64,000 nucleotides of DNA, from positions 146,578,559-146,642,558 of the forward strand of contig NC_068357.1 of NCBI RefSeq assembly GCF_020536995.1, read 5' to 3'. Of this stretch, positions 38,701-47,740 are shown one piece after another. Within the stretch, counting starts at the first letter, position 1, and the number at the start of each line of letters is the position of its first letter. The notes below the pieces were generated by a model that searched no databases, had not been told where the DNA came from, and saw nothing but the letters and a program-made list of their open reading frames with translations. The position numbers and the translations under genes are program-made. This DNA comes from Dreissena polymorpha (taxonomy: Eukaryota > Mollusca > Bivalvia > Myida > Dreissenidae).

Positions 38701-40472
38701 CAAAATACCAAGAAAAAGACAGATTTACCGTTTACTTTTTGAAATAAAAATTAAAATGCAACATGCATGATTCGTATTTTCAGCAGTAATTCACCCAATT
38801 TAGCCATAACGTTGATTTAATTTTAAAAATTGAAGGATGTGCATAAAAATTGCAACATATTTTACAATAAACATAGCTTATATACTATATTAAATCAAAT
38901 GACATTAGAACAGAAATAAAACGCGTCGCAAAAAGTATGCGATGTCGGCAGGATTCGAACCTGCGCGGGAAGATCCAAACAGATTTCTTGTGTATCGCCT
39001 TAACCTTTCGGCCATGGCAACTTCACATTAGCACCTGCTTAAATTAGATATCCATAAGTAACCAGGTAAAAAGCTCTTCAATCTTCGAAGAACTCGCGGG
39101 AATTCATTACGAGTGCGATAGCTTAATGAAATCTGTACATATACAATATTCGTACACAACCTTTGCTGGAAGAAAATGCAAAAAATAAACAGCAGTTGTT
39201 TATAATGTGCATAGATAATATTTGTTCCGTTAATAATCCGGGTTTAATTCATGTCAATAGTGTGTCGTCTCAAATATCCACATGCAATCCGCCAGACTTT
39301 ATGCACTTAATTAATAAAGTGAATGTATAGCTAAACGTACTTTCTGGATTAAAAATACCATAAACGTGAAAAGCTTTCTCCTCTAACAGCCTCGTGATTA
39401 TTTTCAGCGGCCATCTATGTGTCTGTGATAGCAGGTGCAGCTATTGTCGGCGCAGCGGGACCACTGTACCTAGAGCTGGGATGCGAGACGGCATATCCGG
39501 TGGGAGAGGGCATGGTCGCGGGCTTCCTCGGCATGGTGATCAACTTCGGGTCGGCAGTGTTTCTCTTGGTAGACCAGGCATACGCGCAAGGTATGTAATC
39601 GTTATGAGACGTGCTCTGTGAAAAAGGGGTTTAATGCATGTGCGTAAGGGGTCGTCCCAGATTAGCATGTGCAGTCTGCACAGGCCAATCATGGACGACA
39701 CTTTCCGCTTTTATGGTATTGTTCTTTTACAGTAAGTCTCTTCATAGCAAAATTCCAGTTGAGGCGGAAAGTGTCGTCCCTGATTAGCCTGTGTGGACTT
39801 CAAAAGCTTCTGTGGTACGACACTTAACGCACATGAATTAAACTTCTTTTTCACAGATCACGGCCAATTTATCTTCGAAAGGAGTATGGTCGTTCCTGTT
39901 GTTGTTTAAATTGTAATTAATGATGTTGTAAGGACAATTGACGATAGACTGCAGGATTGCTATCCACGCCTGTCAAGCGTAGGATAATGACAGACAAAAA
40001 TCGTCACCACTAAGATAGGTATTTTTACGCATTTGTAGTCCCTATGAAAGTTTAATTAAATTCAAGATCTTTCTTACTAGATTCAAGTTTTAAAGGCTTC
40101 ATTTCCAACCCATAGATACTGATGAGCAGAAAACAGCATAAAACCTGAACAGACTGCGAGTTACTCGCAGGTTGTTCTGTTTTTATGCTGTTTGCACATA
40201 GCTATTTTCACGGTGCTTCTGAGTGGGAAAGGGTTAAATGAAGAAATGATTTTATTGAAACAAATTCAACGGCTGATGTTTTTGAAGAGTTGTTTAACAT
40301 TAAAACATTTTCACAAATGGATATCAGCTTAATTCAAATACTTTCAGACACTGGCTGGACTAATTGGGCTTTGGTCGGCGTTTATACGGCAGCTGTTCCA
40401 ATCCTGATTTTGTTCCGAGAGAAATACACAAGAGTAGATATTGACATCGAGGCCATTGATGGGGACGGTTGA
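26721..40472 (+). CDS. SLC49A4: SLC49A4 (DIRC2) lysosomal MFS transporter, 12 exons
   Basis: Exons: 26721-27033, 27393-27483, 31615-31775, 32047-32074, 32302-32333, 33164-33208, 35440-35569, 36591-36699, 37521-37588, 37912-38030, 39408-39590 and 40348-40472. All phases agree and give 467 residues; human DIRC2, from memory, has 478. Aligned landmarks are NFLWSSWGSISQSTQLAYGW (human [22 protein letters not shown]), GQGINGLA (GQMLNGLA), NTWFGLSERTTATAVSVLSA (STTWFSADERATATAIAS), MFALPIGFFGNWLSFLDVIL (YAIPLGVFAGWSGVLDLIL), GRFADMY (ARFADFI), ETAYPVGEG (ETVYPVPEG) and a tail ILFREKYTRVDID (ILCFRESYDRLYLD). An MFS fold with 12 membrane helices is expected. The N-terminal ESEPLL fits an acidic dileucine sorting signal, the type used by human DIRC2 to reach lysosomes. 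I start at the ATG at 26721; an upstream in-frame GTG is not a plausible start. Oddities: exon 2 is preceded by CAT, not CAG, and exons 4-6 are only 28, 32 and 45 nt and encode the extended loop region. Known role of the family: lysosomal transport, reported for pyridoxine in human SLC49A4. Substrate in this species is inferred only. Confidence 0.95.
28600..29255 (+). repeat. Four diverged tandem units of about 155 bp
   Basis: Four head-to-tail units begin near 28634, 28796, 28951 and 29108. Each carries a CATTGATA(T)A-A-AAAACACTG-like word, then AAGTTTGGAAAGAATCTGATG, and later TTCTGGACTTATGGTCCGAT-like sequence. Divergence is considerable, so the array is old. It lies in SLC49A4 intron 2, just before the TTAA element. 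No coding role is apparent. Confidence 0.7.
29311..30159 (+). mobile_element. TTAA-flanked MITE carrying a tRNA-Ser-like sequence, copy 1
   Basis: The ends GGTAGCGCACCTCTAATG and CATTAGAGGTGCGCTACC are perfect 18-bp inverted repeats, and TTAA flanks both sides (29307-29310 and 30160-30163). TTAA duplication is the hallmark of piggyBac-type transposition; the assignment stops there because no transposase is present. A tRNA-Ser-like sequence with a following T run lies at 29371-29450. An inverted copy of the whole element sits at 38237-39122. It lies in SLC49A4 intron 2, on the sense strand. Confidence 0.85.
29371..29450 (+). pseudogene. tRNA-Ser(AGA)-like sequence inside the TTAA MITE
   Basis: The D-arm GCCTAGTGGTTAAGGC, anticodon loop GACTAGAAATC (AGA), a serine-type long variable arm and CGCAGGTTCGAATCC in the T-arm all match the metazoan tRNA-Ser pattern. 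The acceptor stem (GTGCCGT against CGACAAC) pairs poorly, the T stem is decayed (CCATC instead of CCTGC), and the sequence is 80 nt rather than 82. A run of T residues at about 29456 could stop RNA polymerase III. Confidence 0.75.
30585..30674 (-). tRNA. tRNA-Phe(GAA) with a 17-nt intron
   Basis: On the minus strand the acceptor GCCGGAA pairs perfectly with TTCCGGC, followed by discriminator A. The anticodon stem TTAGA pairs with TCTAA and the loop reads CTGAAG...A, giving anticodon GAA. Directly after position 37, the canonical tRNA intron site, 17 extra bases (TTGTTTACGCAACAATC) are inserted; without them the tRNA is exactly 73 nt. One mismatch lies in the D stem (13-22) and one in the T stem (50-64). 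A T6 run about 25 nt downstream can end transcription. It lies antisense within SLC49A4 intron 2. The mismatches leave room for a pseudogene. Confidence 0.8.
31327..31545. repeat. Palindromic repeat cluster (ACTCGTGGCCACGAGT)
   Basis: Several full or partial copies of the palindrome CTAACTCGTGGCCACGAG occur between 31340 and 31400, and again in part at 31524-31540. A purine-rich segment with the repeated word GAGGAGTGCA/GAGCGGTGCA lies between them. It ends about 70 nt before the acceptor of SLC49A4 exon 3. Reading frames across it on both strands are by-products of the repeats. Confidence 0.75.
34637..34899. mobile_element. Hairpin MITE family A, complete copy in SLC49A4 intron 6
   Basis: The ends TGTGTCGTGTTCTGAGAAAA and TTTTCTCAGAACATGACACA are inverted repeats. 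Each half holds the palindromic core (GTGTCGTCCCTGATTAGCCT next to its own complement), so it can form a cruciform of two hairpins or one long hairpin. It is non-coding. Confidence 0.9.
35038..35270 (-). mobile_element. MITE family B copy in SLC49A4 intron 6
   Basis: It is an inverted copy of the element at 36705-36935 with high similarity over its whole length: TTAACCCATTTATGCCTAGC at one end and GAGTCCACTAGGC near the other. An internal hairpin pairs AGCAAACAGCGCAGACC with its complement around a CGCCGCATCATGCGGCG loop region. Confidence 0.85.
36705..36935 (+). mobile_element. MITE family B copy in SLC49A4 intron 8
   Basis: It begins TTTAACCCATTTATGCCTAG only five bases after the last base of exon 8, so it supplies sequence right behind the donor (GTTGG). 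It ends CACTAGGCAAAAATGGGTTAA. The internal hairpin carries CAGACC/GGTCTG-type arms. The orientation is opposite to the 35038 copy, and the pair flanks exons 7 and 8. Confidence 0.85.
37290..37495. mobile_element. Hairpin MITE family A, left-truncated copy in intron 8
   Basis: It starts inside the element at TGTGCAGTCCGCACAGGC and ends CTTTTCACAGATCACGGCC, 25 nt before exon 9. The outer end differs from the CTCAGAAC type and defines a second subfamily, shared with the copy at 39606. Confidence 0.85.
38237..39122 (-). mobile_element. TTAA-type MITE carrying a tRNA-Ser-like sequence, copy 2
   Basis: It is an inverted copy of 29311-30159 along its full length. The ends are GGTAGCGCACTCGTAATG and CATTACGAGTGCGATAGC, flanked by CTAA (one change from TTAA) and TTAA. 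It fills about two thirds of SLC49A4 intron 10 (38031-39407). The tRNA-Ser-like part lies at 38940-39021. Indels and substitutions against copy 1 are scattered, so both insertions are old. Confidence 0.85.
38940..39021 (-). pseudogene. tRNA-Ser(AGA)-like sequence in MITE copy 2
   Basis: Read on the minus strand it has GGCCGAAAGGTTAAGGC in the D-arm, an anticodon loop ACAAGAAATC (AGA), a serine-type variable arm, and a perfect T-arm GCAGG-TTCGAAT-CCTGC. The length is the standard 82 nt and TTTTT follows eight bases later. The acceptor stem (GTTGCCA against CGACATC) has at least three mismatches and the anticodon stem is weak. It is better preserved than the sequence in copy 1 but probably not a working tRNA. 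Confidence 0.75.
39606..39865. mobile_element. Hairpin MITE family A, second subfamily, in intron 11
   Basis: The ends GTGCTCTGTGAAAAAGG and CTTTTTCACAGATCACGGCC are inverted repeats with some mismatches. It begins about 16 nt after exon 11. The internal core words GTCGTCCCAGATTAGCATGT and GACGACACTTTCCGC mark it as family A. Confidence 0.85.
40085..40238. mobile_element. Short hairpin element in intron 11 (family B-like)
   Basis: AACAGCATAAAACCTG pairs with a later segment that includes TTTTATGCTGTTT, around an ACTGCGAGTTACTCGCAG loop. It ends GAGTGGGAAAGGGTTAA, like the family B end. It lies about 110 nt before exon 12. Confidence 0.65.
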
Positions 40473-40525
40473 CCTGTTTGCAACGGTGTATTATTTGGAC
40501 AGTTTAATAGGAGTGTTGATAAAAT

Positions 40526-40531
40526 AATAAA
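40526..40531 (+). promoter_or_regulatory. Putative poly(A) signal of SLC49A4
   Basis: AATAAA lies 53 nt after the stop codon; a second AATAAATTA occurs near 40767. Confidence 0.5.
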
Positions 40532-40539
40532 TCGCTAGG

Positions 40540-41825
40540 TTGAACGCAATTTTTTTTGCTCGTAACTTTTGATGGACATTTCTCTGATAATATGCACTGA
40601 GGTCGGCATAATACTCGACTTGAAATGTTATAAAATTTAAACACACGATCAATAAAACATGTAAACCAAGAAAAAAATATTATTAACACAATAGGCCTTT
40701 TCATATTTTTCATATTTGTAACTCATATTATATGAATTCATGAAAATGCGCTGTAAAAAATTGCAAATAAATTATAGTTCATAAATCCCAGCAAATACCC
40801 ACTCGACACGAAATATGCGCTACATATAATTAAAACAAACTGTCAACTCTTGACATATGTGACCAAATTAATTAAATATAAAAGATTACTATATATAAGC
40901 ATTTTTATATCACAGTGTATGTTTTTTTTTACTGACATGATTCACCTAAAACTTGACTTTTGCACAAACGGTTTACAAAATGACTTAATTTGGCAAATGA
41001 GCTTTGAAATTACAATGTTTACACTAATTGCATTTTAATCGTCTGCTGTTTCGTGAAAAATTAAGAAATTGTAGACACACATTTATATGAATTTATACAT
41101 AAATTTCCCATTCGACGTACACTTTGTATATAAGATAAATTTGCCGAGTTGTGAATAAAACTTGTTGTTTGTGATAAATTTCAATGGCGTTTGCCTTGGT
41201 GTGAATAAAACGTGTTGTTTGGGTATATTATCTTTACTGTTTGGTTTAAGTTTTTTTGTTTTCTTAAGAGTTACACAATTGTCTCCAGACTGAAAAGTAT
41301 TTGAAAGTGAACATGGTTCTGCCGTTTATTGATAACCACAACACAATCACACGTCGTATGCTTATTTTATGCAATATACCGCAAGAGAACGATTATTGCG
41401 TGATAAACATTTTCTACGTCGTTTGTCCCATTGTTCAGAACAAATGTCACAATCTTGTTTTAGCCGATTTAGAAACTGAAAGCAAACATGACAGTCAAGA
41501 GCTTGAACATTGTTCATTATATAGCTGTATATAGCCATATTTATGCCCTTTGAATACTATTTGTCACAAGTTAAGTCCACGTCTTGTCTAAACTTGCATA
41601 GAACATTGGTGTAATGATATATGGCGGGGCAATTAACCTTATATAATGGTTTAAATGAAACCTTGCGAATACTTTATTATGACATCTTGGCCGAGTTCAA
41701 AAATGGTTCCCGGTACGATGAGAACACGAGGGCTAGGCGTTTGAAGGCTACCCTTCAATGGCTGTTATAAAACATCGAAAACACTCTTAAGAGTAACACT
41801 TAAAGTCCAATATTGAGGAAACTTG
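40540..41825. other. Gene-free stretch after SLC49A4
   Basis: A short two-copy repeat GTGTGAATAAAACTTGTTG / GTGTGAATAAAACGTGTTG lies at about 41149-41220. The open frame at 41301-41534 (77 codons) is isolated and unrecognised. Nothing else is supported. Confidence 0.45.
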
Positions 41826-43129
41826 TATGGCAAGCGAAATGCACATTTATTCCTTAAACCACGGTTTAACAGTTAACTATATAGTTAAGAGACTTTGAAC
41901 CCGGGTTCAAAGTGCCGTTTGCACATTAATTCCTTAAACCCGAGTTCAAGACTTTGAACCGCGGTTCAAAGTGTTCTAAAAATAGATACAAATCTGTTAT
42001 CTGAGACAACCAATCAGCGGAGTTTAAACCACAATTAGAAGGAAAATGCCGCGACTTCATTGGTCATTTCTTAACTATATGGTTAAGAGACTTTGAACTG
42101 CGGTTCAAAGTCTTAAACTGCGGTTAAGAGGCGCGGAATGCACATTAATTATTTAACAGTTAATTATATAGTTAAGAAACTTTGAACCCGAGTTCAAAGT
42201 GCCGTTTGCACATTAATTCCTTATTGGTCCTCTCTATGGCAAGCGAAATGCACATTAATTCCTTAAACCACGGTTTAACAGTTAACTATATAGTTAAGAG
42301 ACTTTGAACCCGGGTTCAAAGTGCTGTTTGCACATTAATTCCTTAAACCCGGATTCAAGACTTTGAACCGCGGTTCAAAGTCTAATAACTCTATAGTTAG
42401 TCTATAAACGACCAATGAAATCGTGACATTTGCCTTCTAATTGTGTTTTAAGCTCCGCTGATTGGTTGTCTCTGAATTATGTAGATATCTATTTTTAGAC
42501 ACACTTTGAACCGCGGTTCAAACTCTTGAACTCGGGTTTAAGGAATAAATGTGCAAACGGCACTTTCAACTCGGGTTCAAAGTCTCTTAACCCTATAGTT
42601 AACTGTTAAATAATTTATGTGCATTCCGCGTGTCTTAACCCCAGTTTAAGACTTTAAATCGCAGTTTAAGACTTTGAACCGCAGTTTAAGACTTTGAACC
42701 GCAGTTTTAAGTCTCTTAACCCTATAGTTCAGAGAGGAATTAATGTGCAAACGGCACTTTGAACTCGGGTTCAAAGTTTCTTAACTATATAATTAACTGT
42801 TAAATAATAAATGTGCATTCCGCGCCTCTTAACTGCAGTTTAAGACTTTGAACCGCAGTTCAAAGTCTCTTAACCCTATAGTTAAGAGATGACCAATGAA
42901 GTCGTGGCATTTACCTTCTAATTGTGGTTTAAGTTCCGCTGATTGGTTGTCTCAGATAACAGATTTGTATCTATTTTAGAACACTTTGAACCGCGGTTCA
43001 AAGTCTTGAACTCGGGTTTAAGGAGTTAATGTGCAAACGGCACTTTGAACCCGGGTTCAAAGTCTCTTAACTATTTAGTTAACTGTTAAACCGTGGTTTA
43101 AGGAATTAATGTGCATTTCGCTTGCCATA
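41826..43129. mobile_element. Foldback element built from exact palindromes
   Basis: The ends TATGGCAAGCGAAATGCACA and TGTGCATTTCGCTTGCCATA are inverted repeats, and pairing continues for about 240 bp on each side. A copy of the left end recurs inside at 42235, so the element contains an internal duplication. The interior is a mosaic of palindromes: 22-bp perfect ones centred on GAACCCGGGTTC (41892, 42301, 43042) and GAACCGCGGTTC (41951, 42359, 42983), plus AACTATATAGTT (41876), separated by words such as CCAATCAGCGG and its complement. There is no coding frame. No clear target duplication is visible. Confidence 0.85.
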
Positions 43130-43329
43130 GAATCATTTCTGAAAGTACGGTTGATATTCAAATGCATTATTTTTCTCTTTCCGGGATATTGTTTAAGTAT
43201 GTTGATACTGCATTAACAAATATAAGTGTATGTGCAGTGAAAACACCAAAAATAAACAACGATTGCGATAGACACCTATAAACATAGCATATACTGTTAG
43301 ATGCGCTTAATATCACTTTAATGATGTAA

Positions 43330-45300
43330 ATAACTATAGAGGGATTACCTTAGTAGGCTGTTTTTCAAAATTGTTTACCACTATTTTAAATAAACGCATT
43401 GGAACATTTTGCAATGCAAACGCTATTATTTCGGATGCGCACTTCGACTATAGGAAAGGCTATTCAAATGCTGATGCTTTTTTATACTGATGTCAATTGT
43501 TCAACATTATTTAAATGAAAATAATCGTTTGCATGTTATATACGTCGATATGTTAACATGTTTTGATAGTATTTACCGAAATGCATTATGGTTGAAAAAA
43601 TTTAAGTTTGGTATACAAGGCACATCCTTAGAATAGTGAATGATATGTATGCACATGATAAGTCACCTATCAGATCATGTTAATCTTATTCAGATTGTTT
43701 TAGTTATACTGTTGGACTGAGGCAAGGGGAGGTAATGCCGCCGATTTTGTTTTCTTTATTTGTTGAAGACATTGAACTTCACCTAGAAGATAGCGTTAAC
43801 TCTGGTTTGAATATAGATGATATTGTGTTGATTGTACTATTATTTGCTGATGACATGGTTATTTTAGGCAAGTCAAACTGAAGTTCAAACACCTTTAGAT
43901 AACTTATACGTACATTGCAATTCTTGAGGGTTAAATGTGAACACTGCAAAAACGAAAATAATGGTATTTCGGAAGAGGGGTGGATTAAAAGAAAACGAAA
44001 AATGGGTAAACAATGGTAATGATATTGTTGTTGACAACGTTAACTATTTAGGTACAGTGTTGAATTAAACTGGAGGTTTTTAATGAAACAAGGGGCAGTT
44101 TGTAGGTAAAGTCCTTAAGACCATGAATACATTATTGTCTAAATGCAATCCATTTGACATAAAACCGAAAAGATTTGCCAGTTGTTTGACTCTTTTGTGG
44201 GTTTTATATTAAATTATGCTTCAGAAATATGGGGTTTCACGAAGTCTGATGATATAGAACGTATGCATTTAAAGCCTAAATAACGTTCAAAATCAACGAA
44301 AATTTCGTAAAGTATTTCGTAAAATAAAGTAAACACCTAAACAAACAGTGTTCCTTATAGCAATAGCCACAATTTCAACACTAGATGGTATGGTTACATA
44401 GTTTTTTGAAGAAACAAAATGCTCGTTTTTATTTATTTGTGACACGATTAATTCCATTTTTAATTTCCCGCGAATATATCTATTCATACGACACACGACC
44501 ACTAAAATGGTACCATGTTAGTGTCCATGTGTCGTATGGATAGATATCGTTGCGGGAAATTAAAAACAAATTAAGTATGCAAAACAATAATCAAAACGAG
44601 CATTTTGTATCTACAAACATCTACTTAACCAGACCACATCTGGCGTTGAAAATTCGGCAATTGCAATAAGGAACACTCATTTATAATTGTTTAACTTTAT
44701 TTTACGTAATACTTGACGAAATTTTCGTTGATTTTGAGCGTTATAGAGGCTTTACAATTTTGCGAACGCTTGCTACAATTGAAAATAAATACATGTAATG
44801 GTGCTGTTTATGGAGAATCGGCTATATATCCTCCTTCACTAGCACATGTATGTAAACAGGTTTGTTAAAATGATTCAATATTTGTTTTAAATTCGGAACA
44901 ATTAAAATATCAAAATGCAGACTGTATACAAACAAGCCTTGAGTGATTGTAATAAAGGTTATACAAACTGGGTCTCAAATGACAAGAACATGTTAAATAA
45001 TTATGGATTTGATTATGTATTTGAAAAAAACAAACGTTGTAGAAGTTACTGTATTAGATATGTTTAAAGTTTTTAAACGCTGTTCGGAATATGAAACATA
45101 TTTAGATTTACTTCGTATATGTCTGCGATTCTTTTTGTAAGATTAAAAGTCTCTGCATATTCTTTGAGAATCCAAACTGTAAGATACGCCAAAAATAACA
45201 TACCACGAAATCATCGTTATTGTTTATGTTGTAATGACTTGGATTTAGAGGATGAATATCATTGTTTATGTATAGACCATGTTAAACTGATTTAAGGAAA
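43330..45300 (+). mobile_element. LINE (non-LTR retrotransposon) reverse-transcriptase relic
   Basis: Conceptual translation in shifting frames gives non-LTR reverse transcriptase landmarks: ISDAHFDYRKGYSNADA (43430s), YRNALWL-KFGIQG-LRIVNDMYAH (43570-43650), VGLRQGEVMPPILFSLFVED (43710-43770), the catalytic FADDMVILGK (43845-43870), and LNVNTAKTKIMVFRKRGG (43930s). After a nested hairpin element (44273-44752), NGAVYGES and a C-terminal Cys-rich region with RYCLCCNDLDLEDEYHCLC (about 45215-45275) follow. The upstream endonuclease domain is missing and several frameshifts and stops interrupt the frame, so the copy is dead. I do not assign the clade. Confidence 0.85.
44273..44752. mobile_element. 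Hairpin MITE family C, copy 2, nested in the LINE
   Basis: It is homologous over its length to 18325-18760. The ends are ATAACGTTCAAAATCAACG and CGTTGATTTTGAGCGTTAT, inverted repeats. It splits the LINE between the thumb region and the Cys-rich C terminus, so it inserted after the LINE. Short minus-strand frames here are by-products. Confidence 0.9.
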
Positions 45301-45578
45301 ACAAATTATAAACCGTAAATTTTATATAAACCCATTCCACAAGTTATGAGTTTCATTTGACAAATCAATTTATTTATATTGTATGTAAATATATCAAAGA
45401 AGCTCTTGTGTTAAGTAATGCGATTCTAAAAATTCTGTTAACTAATTTCATTACCGCTTTTATATTTTATTAGTATGTGTTTTCGTAAGTGTCCGTTTTA
45501 AGTTATGTAATATAATTTAGTTATGCCTAGTAACGTGACAGAAAATGATATGTTTTCTTTAGTATGAAGAAGATGTAC

Positions 45579-45768
<190 letters not shown>

Positions 45769-46158
45769 AATGGTTTTTACATATTCATAACCCAATAGAC
45801 GTAACACAATATTGGCTTTAAAATACAATTAAACGATAGAAATAGTTATTAAGGACGGAGTTTTCCTAAAGTGGTTGTATGACTATAAATTGTGAATATT
45901 GCTTTTTGAGCTTAGTTCAACGATAATTTGGGTTTGAACAATAATCCTATATATTTATAAACGGAAGTGGTATTTATTTTCGTACCACAATATGTCCATA
46001 CGTTCGTAATTGCCTAAAGCTCTGCTATTTCTAAAAACAATTATATCAGTTTTATCTCAATTAATCTCCATTCGCACGTGTACAGCAATATCGTCCGCAT
46101 TCACACTGAAGTTACGCAAAATTTTACCCAACCTAATGTATGATTAATTAGTATATTT

Positions 46159-46421
46159 GAGCCGTGTTCTGCGAAAGTTGGGCAAATTGCGTGTGCGTAA
46201 AGTGTTGTCCCAGATAAGCCTGTGCAGTCCGCACAGGCTTATCAGGGACGACACTTTCCGCTTTCATGGTATTTTTCGTTTAAAGGAAGTCCCTTTTTAC
46301 CGAAAATCTAGTTTTAGCAGAAAGTGTCGTCCCTGTTTTGCCGGTGTGGACTGCACAGGCTAATCTGTGACGACACTTTACGCACATGCATTATGCCCAG
46401 TTTTCCCAGAACAAGACACAT
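46159..46421. mobile_element. Hairpin MITE family A, complete copy
   Basis: The ends GAGCCGTGTTCTGCGAAAGT and CTTTTC-type TTTTCCCAGAACAAGACAC pair with a few mismatches. The core GTGTTGTCCCAGATAAGCCT and its complement are present. The copy is moderately diverged and non-coding. Confidence 0.85.
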
Positions 46422-46429
46422 TTATACAC

Positions 46430-47350
46430 CCACATCCTGCAGGTTAGGGCGGGGCTATTTCTGTGGAATGGGATTTCAAAATAAGTTGGCACAATGTTAA
46501 CCTATGGGATACTGTGCATCGCGCTCAAGAACCTTTTTAAAACTTTCATTGTCAAGGTTAAACCTTTGAGGTCAAACGGTAATACAGCCTTTCATATTCA
46601 ACGTAAGGCTTATCCGTTCAATAAGTTGACCATGTATTGCAGGATTTCGAAGGAACACGTGTTAACCTAATTGTTTACCTTCAAGATGACCATAAGACGT
46701 TTAGGTCTAAGTTCATAACACAGAACATACTTGTCAAACTAAGCCTTGTCCACCCTATATCTTTACAATGCATTGAAGGATGTTGAAATAACTTGGCAAA
46801 GATGCTTTATAATACAAATGTACGATGTGCCGCGCGTAAGAACTTCAAGGTCAATGTTGGACTTGTGGTACTAAGGTAATAAAGCAACACGATATTCTCA
46901 AAAAATGGTTACCGATGATAATGTGACTATTAGGAATAATATCTATGCGAGGTTTTTCATAAAAAATCACATCAATACCTTTTAATAAAGATTCTACTTC
47001 AATATAATAATTCAAATGGCAGCATTAATTGTGAAACCTATGTATATATCAAAGTGGCTTTTTGCATTTTAACCACTCTTAGTGATATTTCGAGTTGTTG
47101 TGTGATTTTGTAGGTGTTAACAGACAATTCATTATGTTTTTCTCGTTGAAACATGACACGTTATCCTCAATGCATACAACGCATGACTTAATGGTGACTT
47201 CATGATCGACGGTTAGACTTATTTCTTCTTAATTTAACAGAACTTATGCAAAACGTGGGACATGAACTAACTGATAATAAATTAATTCCTTGTACAGAAA
47301 AAGTAAAGAAAATGTAAGCAATAAATATCTGTAAAAAAACTACCTTCGTT
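46430..47350. other. Gene-free stretch with GGTCAA-rich decayed repeats
   Basis: Words such as CAAGGTTAAACCTTTGAGGTC and AAGGTCAATGTTGGACTTG suggest an old diverged repeat, without visible ends. No gene is supported. Confidence 0.35.
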
Positions 47351-47355
47351 GAAAT

Positions 47356-47390
47356 TAATATATATATATATATAATATATATATATATAC
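47356..47390. repeat. (AT)n microsatellite
   Basis: Alternating AT run interrupted once. Confidence 0.9.
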
Positions 47391-47740
47391 GACATCGGAA
47401 CATATCTATAGAGCAGATTTTCAAACATGATTATGTTTACTACTGGTTCAAGGAAGACTGGGTTACAAAAACAGAAGCTGGAAATAGTGTGAGTTAGGCC
47501 AGAATTTTTTAATAAAATGATTTTCGGACCCGCCGACTCCAATTTTTGACGAAACCAAAAAAAATAAATAATCTTTTTTTTTTTCGGATGCCAAAAGGTG
47601 GCTTTTAAACACGAAACGCTTGCCGGGTTTTCGAAAAAGTTCAAATGAGTTATAAATCATCATAATAAACCCAGTTTTAATTACCCACATTAATATGTGA
47701 ACCTCCTTCATCGTGTACATGTGCTGGAATTTACCAACAG

